Below are positions 14,191-20,196 of a stretch of 20,196 bases of DNA, piece by piece. The notes below the pieces were generated by a model. It was not told the origin of the DNA, did no database searches, and saw nothing but the letters and a program-made list of their open reading frames with translations. The position numbers and the translations under genes were made by a program. Position 1 is the stretch's first letter. Every line of letters starts with the position of its first letter. Source of the stretch: Scytonema sp. UIC 10036 (GTDB lineage: Bacteria; Cyanobacteriota; Cyanobacteriia; Cyanobacteriales; Nostocaceae); contig NZ_WJFC01000237.1 in NCBI RefSeq assembly GCF_009725235.1, forward strand, positions 1 through 20,196, written 5' to 3'.

Positions 14191-14380
14191 TGCTGCTTCC
14201 TTTGTTGTAACTCTTCTAGATGTTTTTTAAAACGTTTGTCAGCTATGGGAATGTTCTCCCTAAAGTTGGTCCTTCTTCTGACAGCACATCAAGTACCGCC
14301 GCGATCTCTTCTTGAAGTGCGGGTTCTTGCAGGTCAAACCATGCTTCAAACTCGTCGTAAAAAAGTATTTCCCATGCCAT
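14187..14380 (-). pseudogene. Internally deleted HigB/RelE-type toxin
   Basis: On the minus strand, ATG at 14380 begins M-A-W-E-I-L-F-Y-D-E-F-E-A-W-F and continues A-A-V-L-D-V-L-S-E-E-G-P-T-L-G-R, the N-terminal part of a Gp49/HigB-like toxin. The frame then stops. A second frame gives P-I-A-D-K-R-F-K-K-H-L-E-E-L, the normal C-terminal helix of the family, ending at TGA 14187-14189. The middle (about 45 residues with the L-R-V and R-I-L-F strands that hold the active site) is missing. It cannot be functional. Confidence 0.8.
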
Positions 14381-14402
14381 ATTTCTATGCCATATATAGA
14401 AT

Positions 14403-14422
14403 ATATGACATATATATCATAT
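14403..14422 (-). promoter_or_regulatory. Candidate operator of the higBA-like module
   Basis: An inverted repeat ATATGA-N8-TCATAT lies 23-42 bases upstream of the toxin-remnant start codon inside an AT-rich run. Position and symmetry suit autoregulation by the XRE antitoxin; the assignment is inference. Confidence 0.35.
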
Positions 14423-14611
14423 TCGTCAAAGTGGTTATTAGCATCTAATTCTATTAACTAAACATATAACCATACAGTAACTTAAAATGAATTTACCTGC
14501 ACCTACTTATCGCTCTTTCATGACTCTCACCAGAAAAAAACATATAATCCTTGCTATACAAGACTTTCACGCAAAAAGCATGATTTTTACAAGGTGCAGC
14601 TTTGCCCGCAT

Positions 14612-14671
14612 GGTCATACTTTAGTTAGTGGATGCGGTAATAAAAGTATTAAAATTTGGCGCGGTGCATAA
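14612..14671 (+). pseudogene. Second copy of the terminal WD40 blade
   Basis: Sixty bases differ from 13747-13806 at about five sites and encode H-T-L-V-S-G-C-G-N-K-S-I-K-I-W-R-G-A-stop. Nothing of the gene's body precedes it. The two blade copies bracket the XRE/higB-like module, and this one abuts the rbcS terminator. Confidence 0.8.
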
Positions 14672-14697
14672 AAAACAGAGGTAGAAAATTCTACCTC
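14670..14697 (-). terminator. Intrinsic terminator of the rbc operon
   Basis: On the minus strand a perfect 9-bp stem GAGGTAGAA / TTCTACCTC with a 2-base centre (14678-14697) is followed by TG and six T residues. It lies 62 bases past the rbcS stop. Confidence 0.8.
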
Positions 14698-14759
14698 TTC
14701 CATTTGGGGATAAATTAGAGACTTACAGCTTGTTCACAATTATGTCCAACTAAGCAACC

Positions 14760-15095
14760 TTAGTATCTGCTCTGATTGGGCTTGTGAACAATAAAGCTGA
14801 GAACTTGGCACTGCTTGATGTTGTCGAAACCAACAACACGGATAAAGCAATTGCCGTACTGAGAACGGCAAGACTGCACTTCGCTCAGAACTTCTTGTGT
14901 GCTTCTAGCGCCGAACAAAGGTAGTTTCCACAATGTCCAGTAAAATACAGTTGGCTCAGATGTTTCATTGAACTCGATCGCGGGGATGTATCCCTGGTCG
15001 ATAATGTACTGAACCTGTCTGCTAATTTGAGCATCAGTGAGGGGAGGCAGATAAGAAAGGGTTTCGTAACGGCGCTCTTTTGGTAAGGTTTGCAT
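14760..15095 (-). CDS. rbcS: RuBisCO small subunit
   Basis: The 111-residue protein is a form IB small subunit: [19 protein letters not shown], the conserved [11 protein letters not shown] segment, and a C-terminal F-I-R-V-V-G-F-D. Eight copies cap the L8 core of the enzyme in the carboxysome. It is third in rbcL-rbcX-rbcS, 113 bases after rbcX, across a heptad-repeat spacer. No strong Shine-Dalgarno is visible before ATG 15095. Length is typical for cyanobacteria. Confidence 0.97.
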   Translation of the reverse strand: MQTLPKERRYETLSYLPPLTDAQISRQVQYIIDQGYIPAIEFNETSEPTVFYWTLWKLPLFGARSTQEVLSEVQSCRSQYGNCFIRVVGFDNIKQCQVLSFIVHKPNQSRY

Positions 15096-15114
15096 AACTT
15101 AAGTAATGATGGGT

Positions 15115-15208
15115 AGTTGTTTATTAGTTGTTAGTTGTTAGTTGTTAGTTGTTAGTTGTTAGTTGTTTTTCTACCAACAAACAACCACTAACCACTAACC
15201 ACTAACAA
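15115..15208. repeat. Opposed heptad repeats between rbcX and rbcS
   Basis: Six perfect TTAGTTG units (15124-15165) face three CACTAAC units (15186-15206) across a short gap. Their complements are nearly the same word, so the transcript can fold into a long slippery hairpin. Such STRRs are typical of rbcX-rbcS spacers in Nostoc-like strains and vary in copy number. Confidence 0.85.
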
Positions 15209-15580
15209 TTAACCATTCTCTTGCTCTGGGCTGGGAGTTGAATCGCTGATTTGCGTGATGCGCTCAAGATGCTGGCGACGGTGTTCCATATTGGCTTGCT
15301 GAATGCCAGTACGAACCATTTCCGGTAAAAATTCAGTTATTTCTTCCGCAATATGTTCTCTAACAGTCATGATTCGCAATGCCAAATCCGGCTTTTCCTT
15401 GAAAAGCTCCCGAAGGTATGCTTCTCCATCTTGAATTTTGTCTGCTGAGAAGCGTTGTAACCAAAGTGCCAAGGGAGGATTTGTTTCGCTAAGTTGAGCT
15501 AACACCGTCCTCAATGCCTGATAAGTCAGGTAGCTTTGCAGCGTCTTGGCTGTGTCTTTCGCAATTTGCTTGATGTTCAT
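15209..15580 (-). CDS. rbcX: RuBisCO assembly chaperone RbcX
   Basis: The 123-residue protein has the RbcX helices: K-D-T-A-K-T-L-Q-S-Y-L-T-Y-Q-A-L-R-T-V, then L-A-L-W-L-Q-R-F-S and D-G-E-A-Y-L, and the polar C-terminal tail. It is a homodimer that holds the C-terminal peptide of RbcL and stabilises L2 dimers until L8 forms. It lies between rbcL and rbcS, the usual order in filamentous cyanobacteria. GGGG six bases before ATG 15580 could serve as the ribosome site. Confidence 0.95.
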   Translation of the reverse strand: MNIKQIAKDTAKTLQSYLTYQALRTVLAQLSETNPPLALWLQRFSADKIQDGEAYLRELFKEKPDLALRIMTVREHIAEEITEFLPEMVRTGIQQANMEHRRQHLERITQISDSTPSPEQENG

Positions 15581-15599
15581 GCTTGACCCCAGCCCTCGT

Positions 15600-15675
15600 G
15601 ATTTCAGATTTTAGATTTTTGATTTTAGATTTTGGATTTTTAATTAATAATCCAAAATCCAAAATACGAAATCCA
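15600..15675. repeat. Heptad repeat and hairpin between rbcL and rbcX
   Basis: GATTTTAGATTTTT-type units are followed by a perfect 11-bp inverted repeat, GATTTTGGATT (15628-15638) and AATCCAAAATC (15649-15659). It may attenuate or protect the operon transcript so that rbcL is more abundant than rbcX; that is inference. Confidence 0.75.
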
Positions 15676-15681
15676 AAATCA

Positions 15682-17112
15682 TCACACGGTATCAACTGCT
15701 TCAAACTCGAACTTAATTTCTTTCCACAGTTCGCAAGCAGCTGCCAATTCAGGAGACCACTTAGCAGCTTCACGGATAACGTCGTTACCTTCGCGTGCCA
15801 AGTTGCGACCTTCGTTACGAGCTTGAATACATGCTTCGAGCGCAACACGGTTAGCGGTAGCACCAGGTGCGTTACCCCATGGGTGACCGAGGGTTCCACC
15901 ACCGAACTGTAGTACAGAGTCATCACCAAAGATTTCTACCAGTGCTGGCATGTGCCATACGTGGATACCACCAGAAGCAACAGCCATTACTCCAGGCATG
16001 GAAGCCCAGTCTTGGGTGAAGTAGATACCGCGAGTCTTGTCTTGCTCGACGTAGTTTTCACGCAACAAGTCAACAAAGCCCATTGTGATTGCGCGATCGC
16101 CTTCCAACTTACCTACTACGGTTCCGGTGTGGATGTGGTCACCACCAGACATACGTAATGCTTTAGCCAAAACACGGAAGTGGATACCGTGGTTCTTCTG
16201 ACGGTCGATTACCGCGTGCATAGCGCGGTGAATGTGGAGCAACAAACCGTTGTCACGGCACCAGCGAGCCAATGTGGTGTTAGCGGTGAAACCTGCTGTT
16301 AGGTAGTCGTGCATGATGATGGGCATCTTGAGTTCTTTAGCAAACTCAGCCCGCTTCAGCATTTCTTCGCAGGTTGGAGCGGTAACGTTGAGGTAGTGAC
16401 CTTTGATTTCACCGGTTTCTGCTTGTGATTTGTTGATAGCATCAGCTACGAACAAGAAGCGATCGCGCCAACGTTGGAATGGTGCGGAGTTGATGTTTTC
16501 GTCGTCTTTGGTGAAGTCCAGACCACCGCGCAAACACTCGTATACAGCGCGTCCGTAGTTCTTAGCAGACAGACCCAATTTTGGTTTAATGGTACAACCC
16601 AACAGAGGACGACCGTACTTGTTCAGTTTGTCACGCTCTACTTGGATACCGTGAGGAGGTCCTTGGAATGTCTTCAGGTAAGCAACTGGAATCCGTAAAT
16701 CTTCTAAACGAAGTGCTTTGAGAGCTTTGAACCCAAATACGTTACCTACAATCGAGGTAAACATATTGGTTACAGAACCTTCTTCAAACAAGTCCAGAGG
16801 ATAGGCAATGTAGGCAATAAATTGATTGTCTTCACCGCGAACTGGTTCAATATCGTAACAACGACCTTTGTAACGATCCAGGTCGGTCAACAAATCTGTC
16901 CATACAGTTGTCCAAGTACCAGTGGAAGACTCAGCAGCCACAGCAGCACCAGCCTCTTCAAATGGAACTCCAGGCTGGGGTGTAACACGGAACGCCGCTA
17001 AAATATCTGTATCTTTTGGAGTGTAATCAGGGGTGTAATATGTTAATCTGTAATCTTTTACCCCAGCTTGATAGCCTGATTTCGACTGAGTCTTCGTTTG
17101 AGCGTAAGACAT
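15682..17112 (-). CDS. rbcL: RuBisCO large subunit, form IB
   Basis: The 476-residue protein fixes CO2 onto ribulose-1,5-bisphosphate. All catalytic landmarks are present: T-I-K-P-K-L-G (K175 equivalent), [10 protein letters not shown] with the carbamylated lysine (K201) and the metal ligands, H-I-H-R-A-M-H-A, and loop 6 [10 protein letters not shown] (K334). Full normal length and no damage. It is the first gene of the rbcLXS operon on the minus strand. GGAAGGGA lies just before ATG 17112 and is a good ribosome site. Very even, G/C-ending codon use suggests high expression compared with its AT-rich flanks. Confidence 0.98.
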   Translation of the reverse strand: MSYAQTKTQSKSGYQAGVKDYRLTYYTPDYTPKDTDILAAFRVTPQPGVPFEEAGAAVAAESSTGTWTTVWTDLLTDLDRYKGRCYDIEPVRGEDNQFIAYIAYPLDLFEEGSVTNMFTSIVGNVFGFKALKALRLEDLRIPVAYLKTFQGPPHGIQVERDKLNKYGRPLLGCTIKPKLGLSAKNYGRAVYECLRGGLDFTKDDENINSAPFQRWRDRFLFVADAINKSQAETGEIKGHYLNVTAPTCEEMLKRAEFAKELKMPIIMHDYLTAGFTANTTLARWCRDNGLLLHIHRAMHAVIDRQKNHGIHFRVLAKALRMSGGDHIHTGTVVGKLEGDRAITMGFVDLLRENYVEQDKTRGIYFTQDWASMPGVMAVASGGIHVWHMPALVEIFGDDSVLQFGGGTLGHPWGNAPGATANRVALEACIQARNEGRNLAREGNDVIREAAKWSPELAAACELWKEIKFEFEAVDTV

Positions 17113-17654
17113 ACTTTCCCTTCCAAGAAGTCACTCTTTGTTATACCCACAAATCACGTCACGTGCATTTTTCTTTCGCCCCTAATTTTTCCCTGCTGGG
17201 CAAGGATCGATTAGAAGAAACTATGTATCTTGTCACTAAATAACCCGAAATTCAAATTTTTTTGAGTAATTTGAGGTAAATCGGACTTAAACGAACTCCA
17301 AATTCACGTTGCTCGCTTTTCCTGCAACTTCTTGACAGAAATCCCAAGATGTGGTGAGTGAAAGAGTCAACTTGCACGTCACGTGATTTGTAACTTGTCT
17401 CACAATATATCAAGAAATCAATAAGTTATTCTTTGAATATTTTTAACTTTTTCATTTAAATTTGTTATTAAATATTTTTTTCAACATTTTATTAAGAATG
17501 CTTTACAAAGTACCTTCAATGATTGTAAGCCGCAGCCAAAGAATGTTAATGATGGCTTGCTATTGGTAAGCGTTCTAACTACCAACAGTTAGCAAAAAAT
17601 TGCTTGCTAATGACTTGCATTCATTTACTCTTGTTGTGTACAACTTAGTGTAAA
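17113..17654. promoter_or_regulatory. Divergent rbcL / GNAT intergenic region
   Basis: The 542 bp must hold the rbcL promoter and a long leader, as known for Anabaena rbcL. An inverted repeat pair spans 17149-17391. Beyond it the DNA is very AT-rich (17400-17500). A small palindrome GTTGT-GT-ACAAC at 17633-17644 precedes the acetyltransferase. I do not find a GTA-N8-TAC NtcA site or convincing -35/-10 boxes. A 75-codon plus-strand frame from 17016 across the rbcL start is a shadow. Confidence 0.45.
17149..17391. repeat. 19-bp inverted repeat pair upstream of rbcL
   Basis: ACAAATCACGTCACGTGCA (17149-17167) pairs with TGCACGTCACGTGATTTGT (17373-17391) at 18 of 19 positions; the mismatch is central. 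The total span is 243 bp. It may be a MITE-like insertion, although no clear target duplication is seen, or a pair of protein-binding sites. The near copy lies 37 bases from the rbcL start codon. Confidence 0.65.
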
Positions 17655-18167
17655 ATGCGTATTCCTAAACTTGAAACCCAACGTCTTCTCTTACGGGAAT
17701 TTCGTGAAGAAGATCTTGATGCTTATGCCGAGATGTGTGGTGACCCAGAAGTTATGCGCTACATCGGTACTGGGAAACCATTATCTCGATGGGAGTCGTG
17801 GCGTAGCATGGCAACAATGCTCGGACACTGGCAACTTCGTCAATATGGAATGTGGGCTGTGGAAGAACGCCAAAGTGGTGAAATGATTGGTCGAATTGGT
17901 TGCTGGAAACCAGAGGGTTGGCCGGGATTCGAGATTGGATGGACATTGCGAAGGCAGTACTGGGGACGCGGTTTTGCTACAGAAGGTGCAACAGCAGCAA
18001 TGGATTACGCTTTTAACGTACTACAACAATCTCATGTCATAAGTTTGATTCGTCCACAGAACACAGCCTCCATAAGAGTTGCCCAAAAGTTAGGAGAAAA
18101 ATTGGAAGGTACAACAGAAATCTTTGGAAGTGAAGCAGTAATTTACGGGCTGGAGATTGGGGATTAG
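17655..18167 (+). CDS. GNAT N-acetyltransferase (RimJ/RimL-like)
   Basis: The 170-residue protein starts L-E-T-Q-R-L-L-L-R-E-F-R-E-E-D, the hallmark of RimJ/RimL-type GNAT enzymes. The acetyl-CoA pyrophosphate loop Q-Y-W-G-R-G-F-A lies at ~101-108, and the late N-T-A-S-I-R-V-A-Q-K-L-G helix is present. It should transfer acetyl from acetyl-CoA to a protein N-terminus or small amine; the substrate cannot be read from the sequence. Likely cytoplasmic and monocistronic, with no strong ribosome site before ATG 17655. Divergent from rbcL, with no clear functional link. Confidence 0.9.
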   Translation: MRIPKLETQRLLLREFREEDLDAYAEMCGDPEVMRYIGTGKPLSRWESWRSMATMLGHWQLRQYGMWAVEERQSGEMIGRIGCWKPEGWPGFEIGWTLRRQYWGRGFATEGATAAMDYAFNVLQQSHVISLIRPQNTASIRVAQKLGEKLEGTTEIFGSEAVIYGLEIGD

Positions 18168-18175
18168 TTACTCGT

Positions 18176-18204
18176 CTCGTTCCCAGGCGGAGCCTGGGAA
18201 CGAG
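18176..18204. repeat. Perfect palindromic repeat after the GNAT gene
   Basis: Thirteen-base arms CTCGTTCCCAGGC and GCCTGGGAACGAG enclose GGA. A second member of the family, split by a MITE-like element, lies at 9652-9924. A frame over it (18157-18345) is spurious. Confidence 0.85.
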
Positions 18205-18347
18205 AGTTGGGGATGTGATAAAAAAATACCACCTGTGGGAACACTGGGTTTAACCCAAAGCTTATTCAAAGAAGGGGAGTGGGGAATAGGGCGCAATGTC
18301 TCTTATTCCCATTCCCTTGAGGAAACTGTTTTAAAGGAAGTGTAACC

Positions 18348-19472
18348 GTGGTGTTTCTTTGCAAGCGTACTCGATTATTCATCAGTTCTATCCTTTTAGG
18401 GTTTGTAGCATTGCCAAATGTGACTCATGTAGCTATGGCAATTCCAGCAACCGCCCAAACTGATAGTCAAAATCTCCAAGCTCAAAAAATTCTCAACGTA
18501 GATCCATCTGAATTAACTCCAGCTTACCCACCGTCTGCTCCACCACCCCGACAAGATCCATTACCTGATGAACGGCAACTGCAAGAACGTTTGCACGACA
18601 CCGATTATCGCATCAATGCTTTACAACAAGATGTCACAGGTAACCTCTGGGTAGGTTCTTGGCGGGGATTGTCACGCATTGACCCGAACACTGGTAAGAT
18701 TTTAACTCGGGTTAATTTACCAAATGTAACAATTGGTGCGATCGCCCAAGATAAAGTAGGGCGTTTGTGGGTAGGAACCTACGAGGGTTTGCAGCGAGTT
18801 GACATTCGCAGTGGTGAAATTACAGCACAGAATTTATTTTTGCCTTCCAAGCGCGTGTTATCTTTGTTAGTGGATAAGCGTGGCTACTTGTGGACTGGAA
18901 CAGATACTGGCTTAGCCCTAGTCAGCCCCGATCAAGGCTTAATCATGACCACCTTAAAAAACCTACCAGGCGTCAGTGGTAATGCCATGACTTTAGACGC
19001 CGAAGGTCAACTTTGGGTGGGTACGCTTGATGGTGTAGTACGAGTTAATACTGCTAATGCCTACATCATGAAGCGGATTAATAATTTACCAGGCACAACC
19101 GTGCAAGCTTTAGCGATTAGCCCGGAAGGATTAATTTGGGCTGGAATGCCAAACAATTTGTTAGTTATCAACCCAAAAACTGGTATGGTGTTGAGGTCAG
19201 TCGCTCGCCTACGCGGACGTAACGTGACTGCTGTGCGGTTTGCTAAAGATGGAAGTGTTTGGGTTGGTACCAATAACGGTTTGCTACGATTAAACCCATA
19301 TACTGGAGGGTTGTTAGACGAAATTCCCGGTCTTCCCTCTAGCCGTGTTCTCAGTATTGCTCCTGATATCGGCAATAAATTATGGATTGGCACTAGTGAA
19401 GGTTTAGCTTGGTTAATGCCGAAAATGGAAAAGGCGCAACCTCATCTTGCTTTCACTCGTGCTGTGAAGTAG
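18348..19472 (+). CDS. Exported seven-bladed propeller protein (Reg_prop type)
   Basis: The 374-residue protein starts at GTG 18348, with AAGGAAG eight bases upstream. An N-terminal hydrophobic segment (~10-37) ending A-T-A-Q-T suggests a signal peptide. A proline-rich spacer follows. From ~95 to the end there are seven repeats of the two-component-regulator propeller type: L-W-V-G-S-W-R-G-L, L-W-V-G-T-Y-E-G-L, L-W-T-G-T-D-T-G-L, L-W-V-G-T-L-D-G-V, I-W-A-G-M-P-N-N-L, V-W-V-G-T-N-N-G-L and L-W-I-G-T-S-E-G-L. Such propellers are usually the periplasmic sensor of hybrid histidine kinases, but no kinase or membrane anchor follows, so this is a free-standing periplasmic binding protein of unknown ligand. 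Confidence 0.85.
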   Translation: MVFLCKRTRLFISSILLGFVALPNVTHVAMAIPATAQTDSQNLQAQKILNVDPSELTPAYPPSAPPPRQDPLPDERQLQERLHDTDYRINALQQDVTGNLWVGSWRGLSRIDPNTGKILTRVNLPNVTIGAIAQDKVGRLWVGTYEGLQRVDIRSGEITAQNLFLPSKRVLSLLVDKRGYLWTGTDTGLALVSPDQGLIMTTLKNLPGVSGNAMTLDAEGQLWVGTLDGVVRVNTANAYIMKRINNLPGTTVQALAISPEGLIWAGMPNNLLVINPKTGMVLRSVARLRGRNVTAVRFAKDGSVWVGTNNGLLRLNPYTGGLLDEIPGLPSSRVLSIAPDIGNKLWIGTSEGLAWLMPKMEKAQPHLAFTRAVK

Positions 19473-19515
19473 GGAATGGGCATCTCTTGTTATCTCATCA
19501 AAACGGAACAAATTG

Positions 19516-19656
19516 TTCTCTCACCTCTTACCTCTGCGGACTCTGCGTACTCAGTAGTTAAATAAATTACTTTAAAACCGCAGAGGCACAGAGATCGCAG
19601 AGAAAAAAGATGAGAAATTGCCAACTGAATCAAAATTTTATGAATCCCCTTGACAG
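19516..19656. repeat. Dispersed ~145-bp repeat, copy B
   Basis: It matches the reverse complement of 656-800 along its whole length with scattered substitutions and small gaps. The inverted CTCTGCG/CGCAGAG segments are kept, so both copies could fold. The frame over it (19490-19909, minus) contains reading caused by the repeat and is not a gene. Confidence 0.7.
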
Positions 19657-19676
19657 GGCTAGGTGGGCAATGCCTG
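19650..19676. repeat. Short GACAGGGCTAGGTGGGCAATGCC repeat
   Basis: Same short family as 828-862, with GACAGG and CCTGTC arms here forming a possible hairpin. A partial third copy (GGGGCTAGGTGGGCATTGCC) is at 19851-19870. Confidence 0.6.
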
Positions 19677-19704
19677 TCTGTTAAGCCTAAAAATACGAAA
19701 ACAC

Positions 19705-19825
19705 GTAGGTTGGGGAGCCACTCACATGCTCTGGTTTCCAGAGTTGAGTGAAGTGGCGTTTGAGGAACGAAACCCAACATTGACAGACATTTGTTGGGTT
19801 TCACACACGGGTTTACCCAACCTAC
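19705..19825. repeat. Nested inverted-repeat element
   Basis: Outer arms GTAGGTTGGG (19705-19714) and CCCAACCTAC (19816-19825) enclose perfect inner arms GAAACCCAACA (19769-19779) and TGTTGGGTTTC (19792-19802). It has the size and shape of the small interspersed elements with GTAGGTTGGG ends that are frequent in cyanobacteria. It is non-coding. Confidence 0.65.
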
Positions 19826-19967
19826 AATATCCGATATCCCTTGCAGTATTGGGGCTAGGTGGGCATTGCCTACTAAATATGAGTAAAATTTTACACTTAT
19901 ACGAGACAATTTTCTAGTGTTGAGTAATAATTAACCTATCCTTTGATAGATGCATATCCTGTCAGCA

Positions 19968-19988
19968 CCCCGCACTAAAGTGACGGGG
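19968..19988 (-). mobile_element. Hairpin resembling an IS200/IS605-type element end
   Basis: CCCCG-CACT-AA-AGTG-A-CGGGG, flanked by TGTCAGCA and GCTTCATGC, resembles the structured 3' end found after tnpB in cyanobacterial IS200/IS605-type elements. The element would then lie on the minus strand and extend past 20196. I could not read a convincing TnpB C-terminus in 20030-20196, so this is tentative. No other gene is visible in 19473-20196. Confidence 0.35.
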
Positions 19989-20196
19989 CTTCATGCCTGG
20001 TGCATTTTAGTTAGTTGACCAGACTATCAGCCTTAAACAAGCTGGGTTTACATTAAGTGTTAAAGTTCTCACCTTGGGATGCGAAGCTAGTTCCAAGCTC
20101 TGAAACCAAACAATTAAACAGTTTTACGAGGGGGTGCGATTCGTTGTGGAAGAATCCCGGTATCCAGTCCGGAAATAACTCCACCAACCTGACGGC

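Noticed and set aside
15115..15208. CRISPR array
   Set aside because: Units are 7 bp with no spacers; this is an STRR.
15489..15929. 146-codon minus-strand frame across rbcL, the spacer and rbcX
   Set aside because: It overlaps two certain genes out of frame and includes translated heptad repeats.
1..20196. tRNA or rRNA genes
   Set aside because: No cloverleaf with a T-loop GTTCRA motif or rRNA-like segment was noticed; a tRNAscan-type search would settle it.
20030..20196. TnpB C-terminal coding region
   Set aside because: No minus-strand frame shows the zinc-finger cysteines or the D-x-N-A-A-x-N motif of TnpB in this stretch.

Overview
The window looks like chromosomal DNA from a filamentous, probably heterocyst-forming (Nostocales-type) cyanobacterium. 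The signs are a form IB RuBisCO operon rbcL-rbcX-rbcS, a RuBisCO activase with a small-subunit-like tail, many GCGATCGC (HIP1) octamers, heptameric short tandem repeats (STRRs) in spacers, and many short palindromic and dispersed repeats. No species can be named from the sequence alone.

Layout. (1) 1-1089: an exported LprI/DUF1311-like protein, then a gene-free repeat-rich spacer. (2) 1090-8368, all on +: a co-oriented block that I read as an NTP-dependent ternary conflict system of the VMAP-MoxR-vWA type. It holds a Trypco2-EAD1 protein, an EAD1-VMAP protein, a MoxR AAA+ ATPase, a large vWA protein ending in a formylglycine-generating-enzyme-like (FGE, C-type-lectin fold) domain, and a second free-standing FGE protein. 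The last three genes of the core overlap by 1-4 bases. The two FGE domains differ at their C-termini almost only at the first two positions of codons ending in C or T, which is the footprint of a diversity-generating retroelement (DGR). A shared downstream hairpin and a truncated avd gene support this. No reverse transcriptase or template repeat lies in the window, so the cassette is decayed here or served in trans. (3) 8755-10032: gene debris (a small frameshifted gene, an IS630-like transposase tail) and a 244-bp MITE-like element with target duplication inserted in a palindromic repeat.

(4) 10033-17112: the carbon-fixation region. rca (-) lies at one end and rbcS, rbcX, rbcL (-) at the other. 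Between them is decayed accessory DNA: a broken cydA, two toxin-antitoxin modules each with a broken toxin and an intact antitoxin, and two remnants of a WD40-repeat protein gene. (5) 17113-18204: a 541-bp divergent spacer upstream of rbcL with a long inverted repeat pair, then a GNAT acetyltransferase and a perfect palindromic repeat. (6) 18348-19472: an exported seven-bladed propeller protein. (7) 19473-20196: gene-free, with dispersed repeats (one matching the repeat at 656-800 in inverse orientation) and a hairpin resembling the end of an IS200/IS605-type element.

How they fit together: the RuBisCO genes form the usual subunit, assembly-chaperone and activase set. In the conflict block the EAD1 domains would couple the Trypco2 protein to the VMAP by homotypic contact, the MoxR and vWA proteins form the NTP-dependent switch, and the hypervariable FGE surface is a plausible ligand or antigen sensor. 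That functional reading is inference; the gene order, the domains and the mutational pattern are seen in the sequence.
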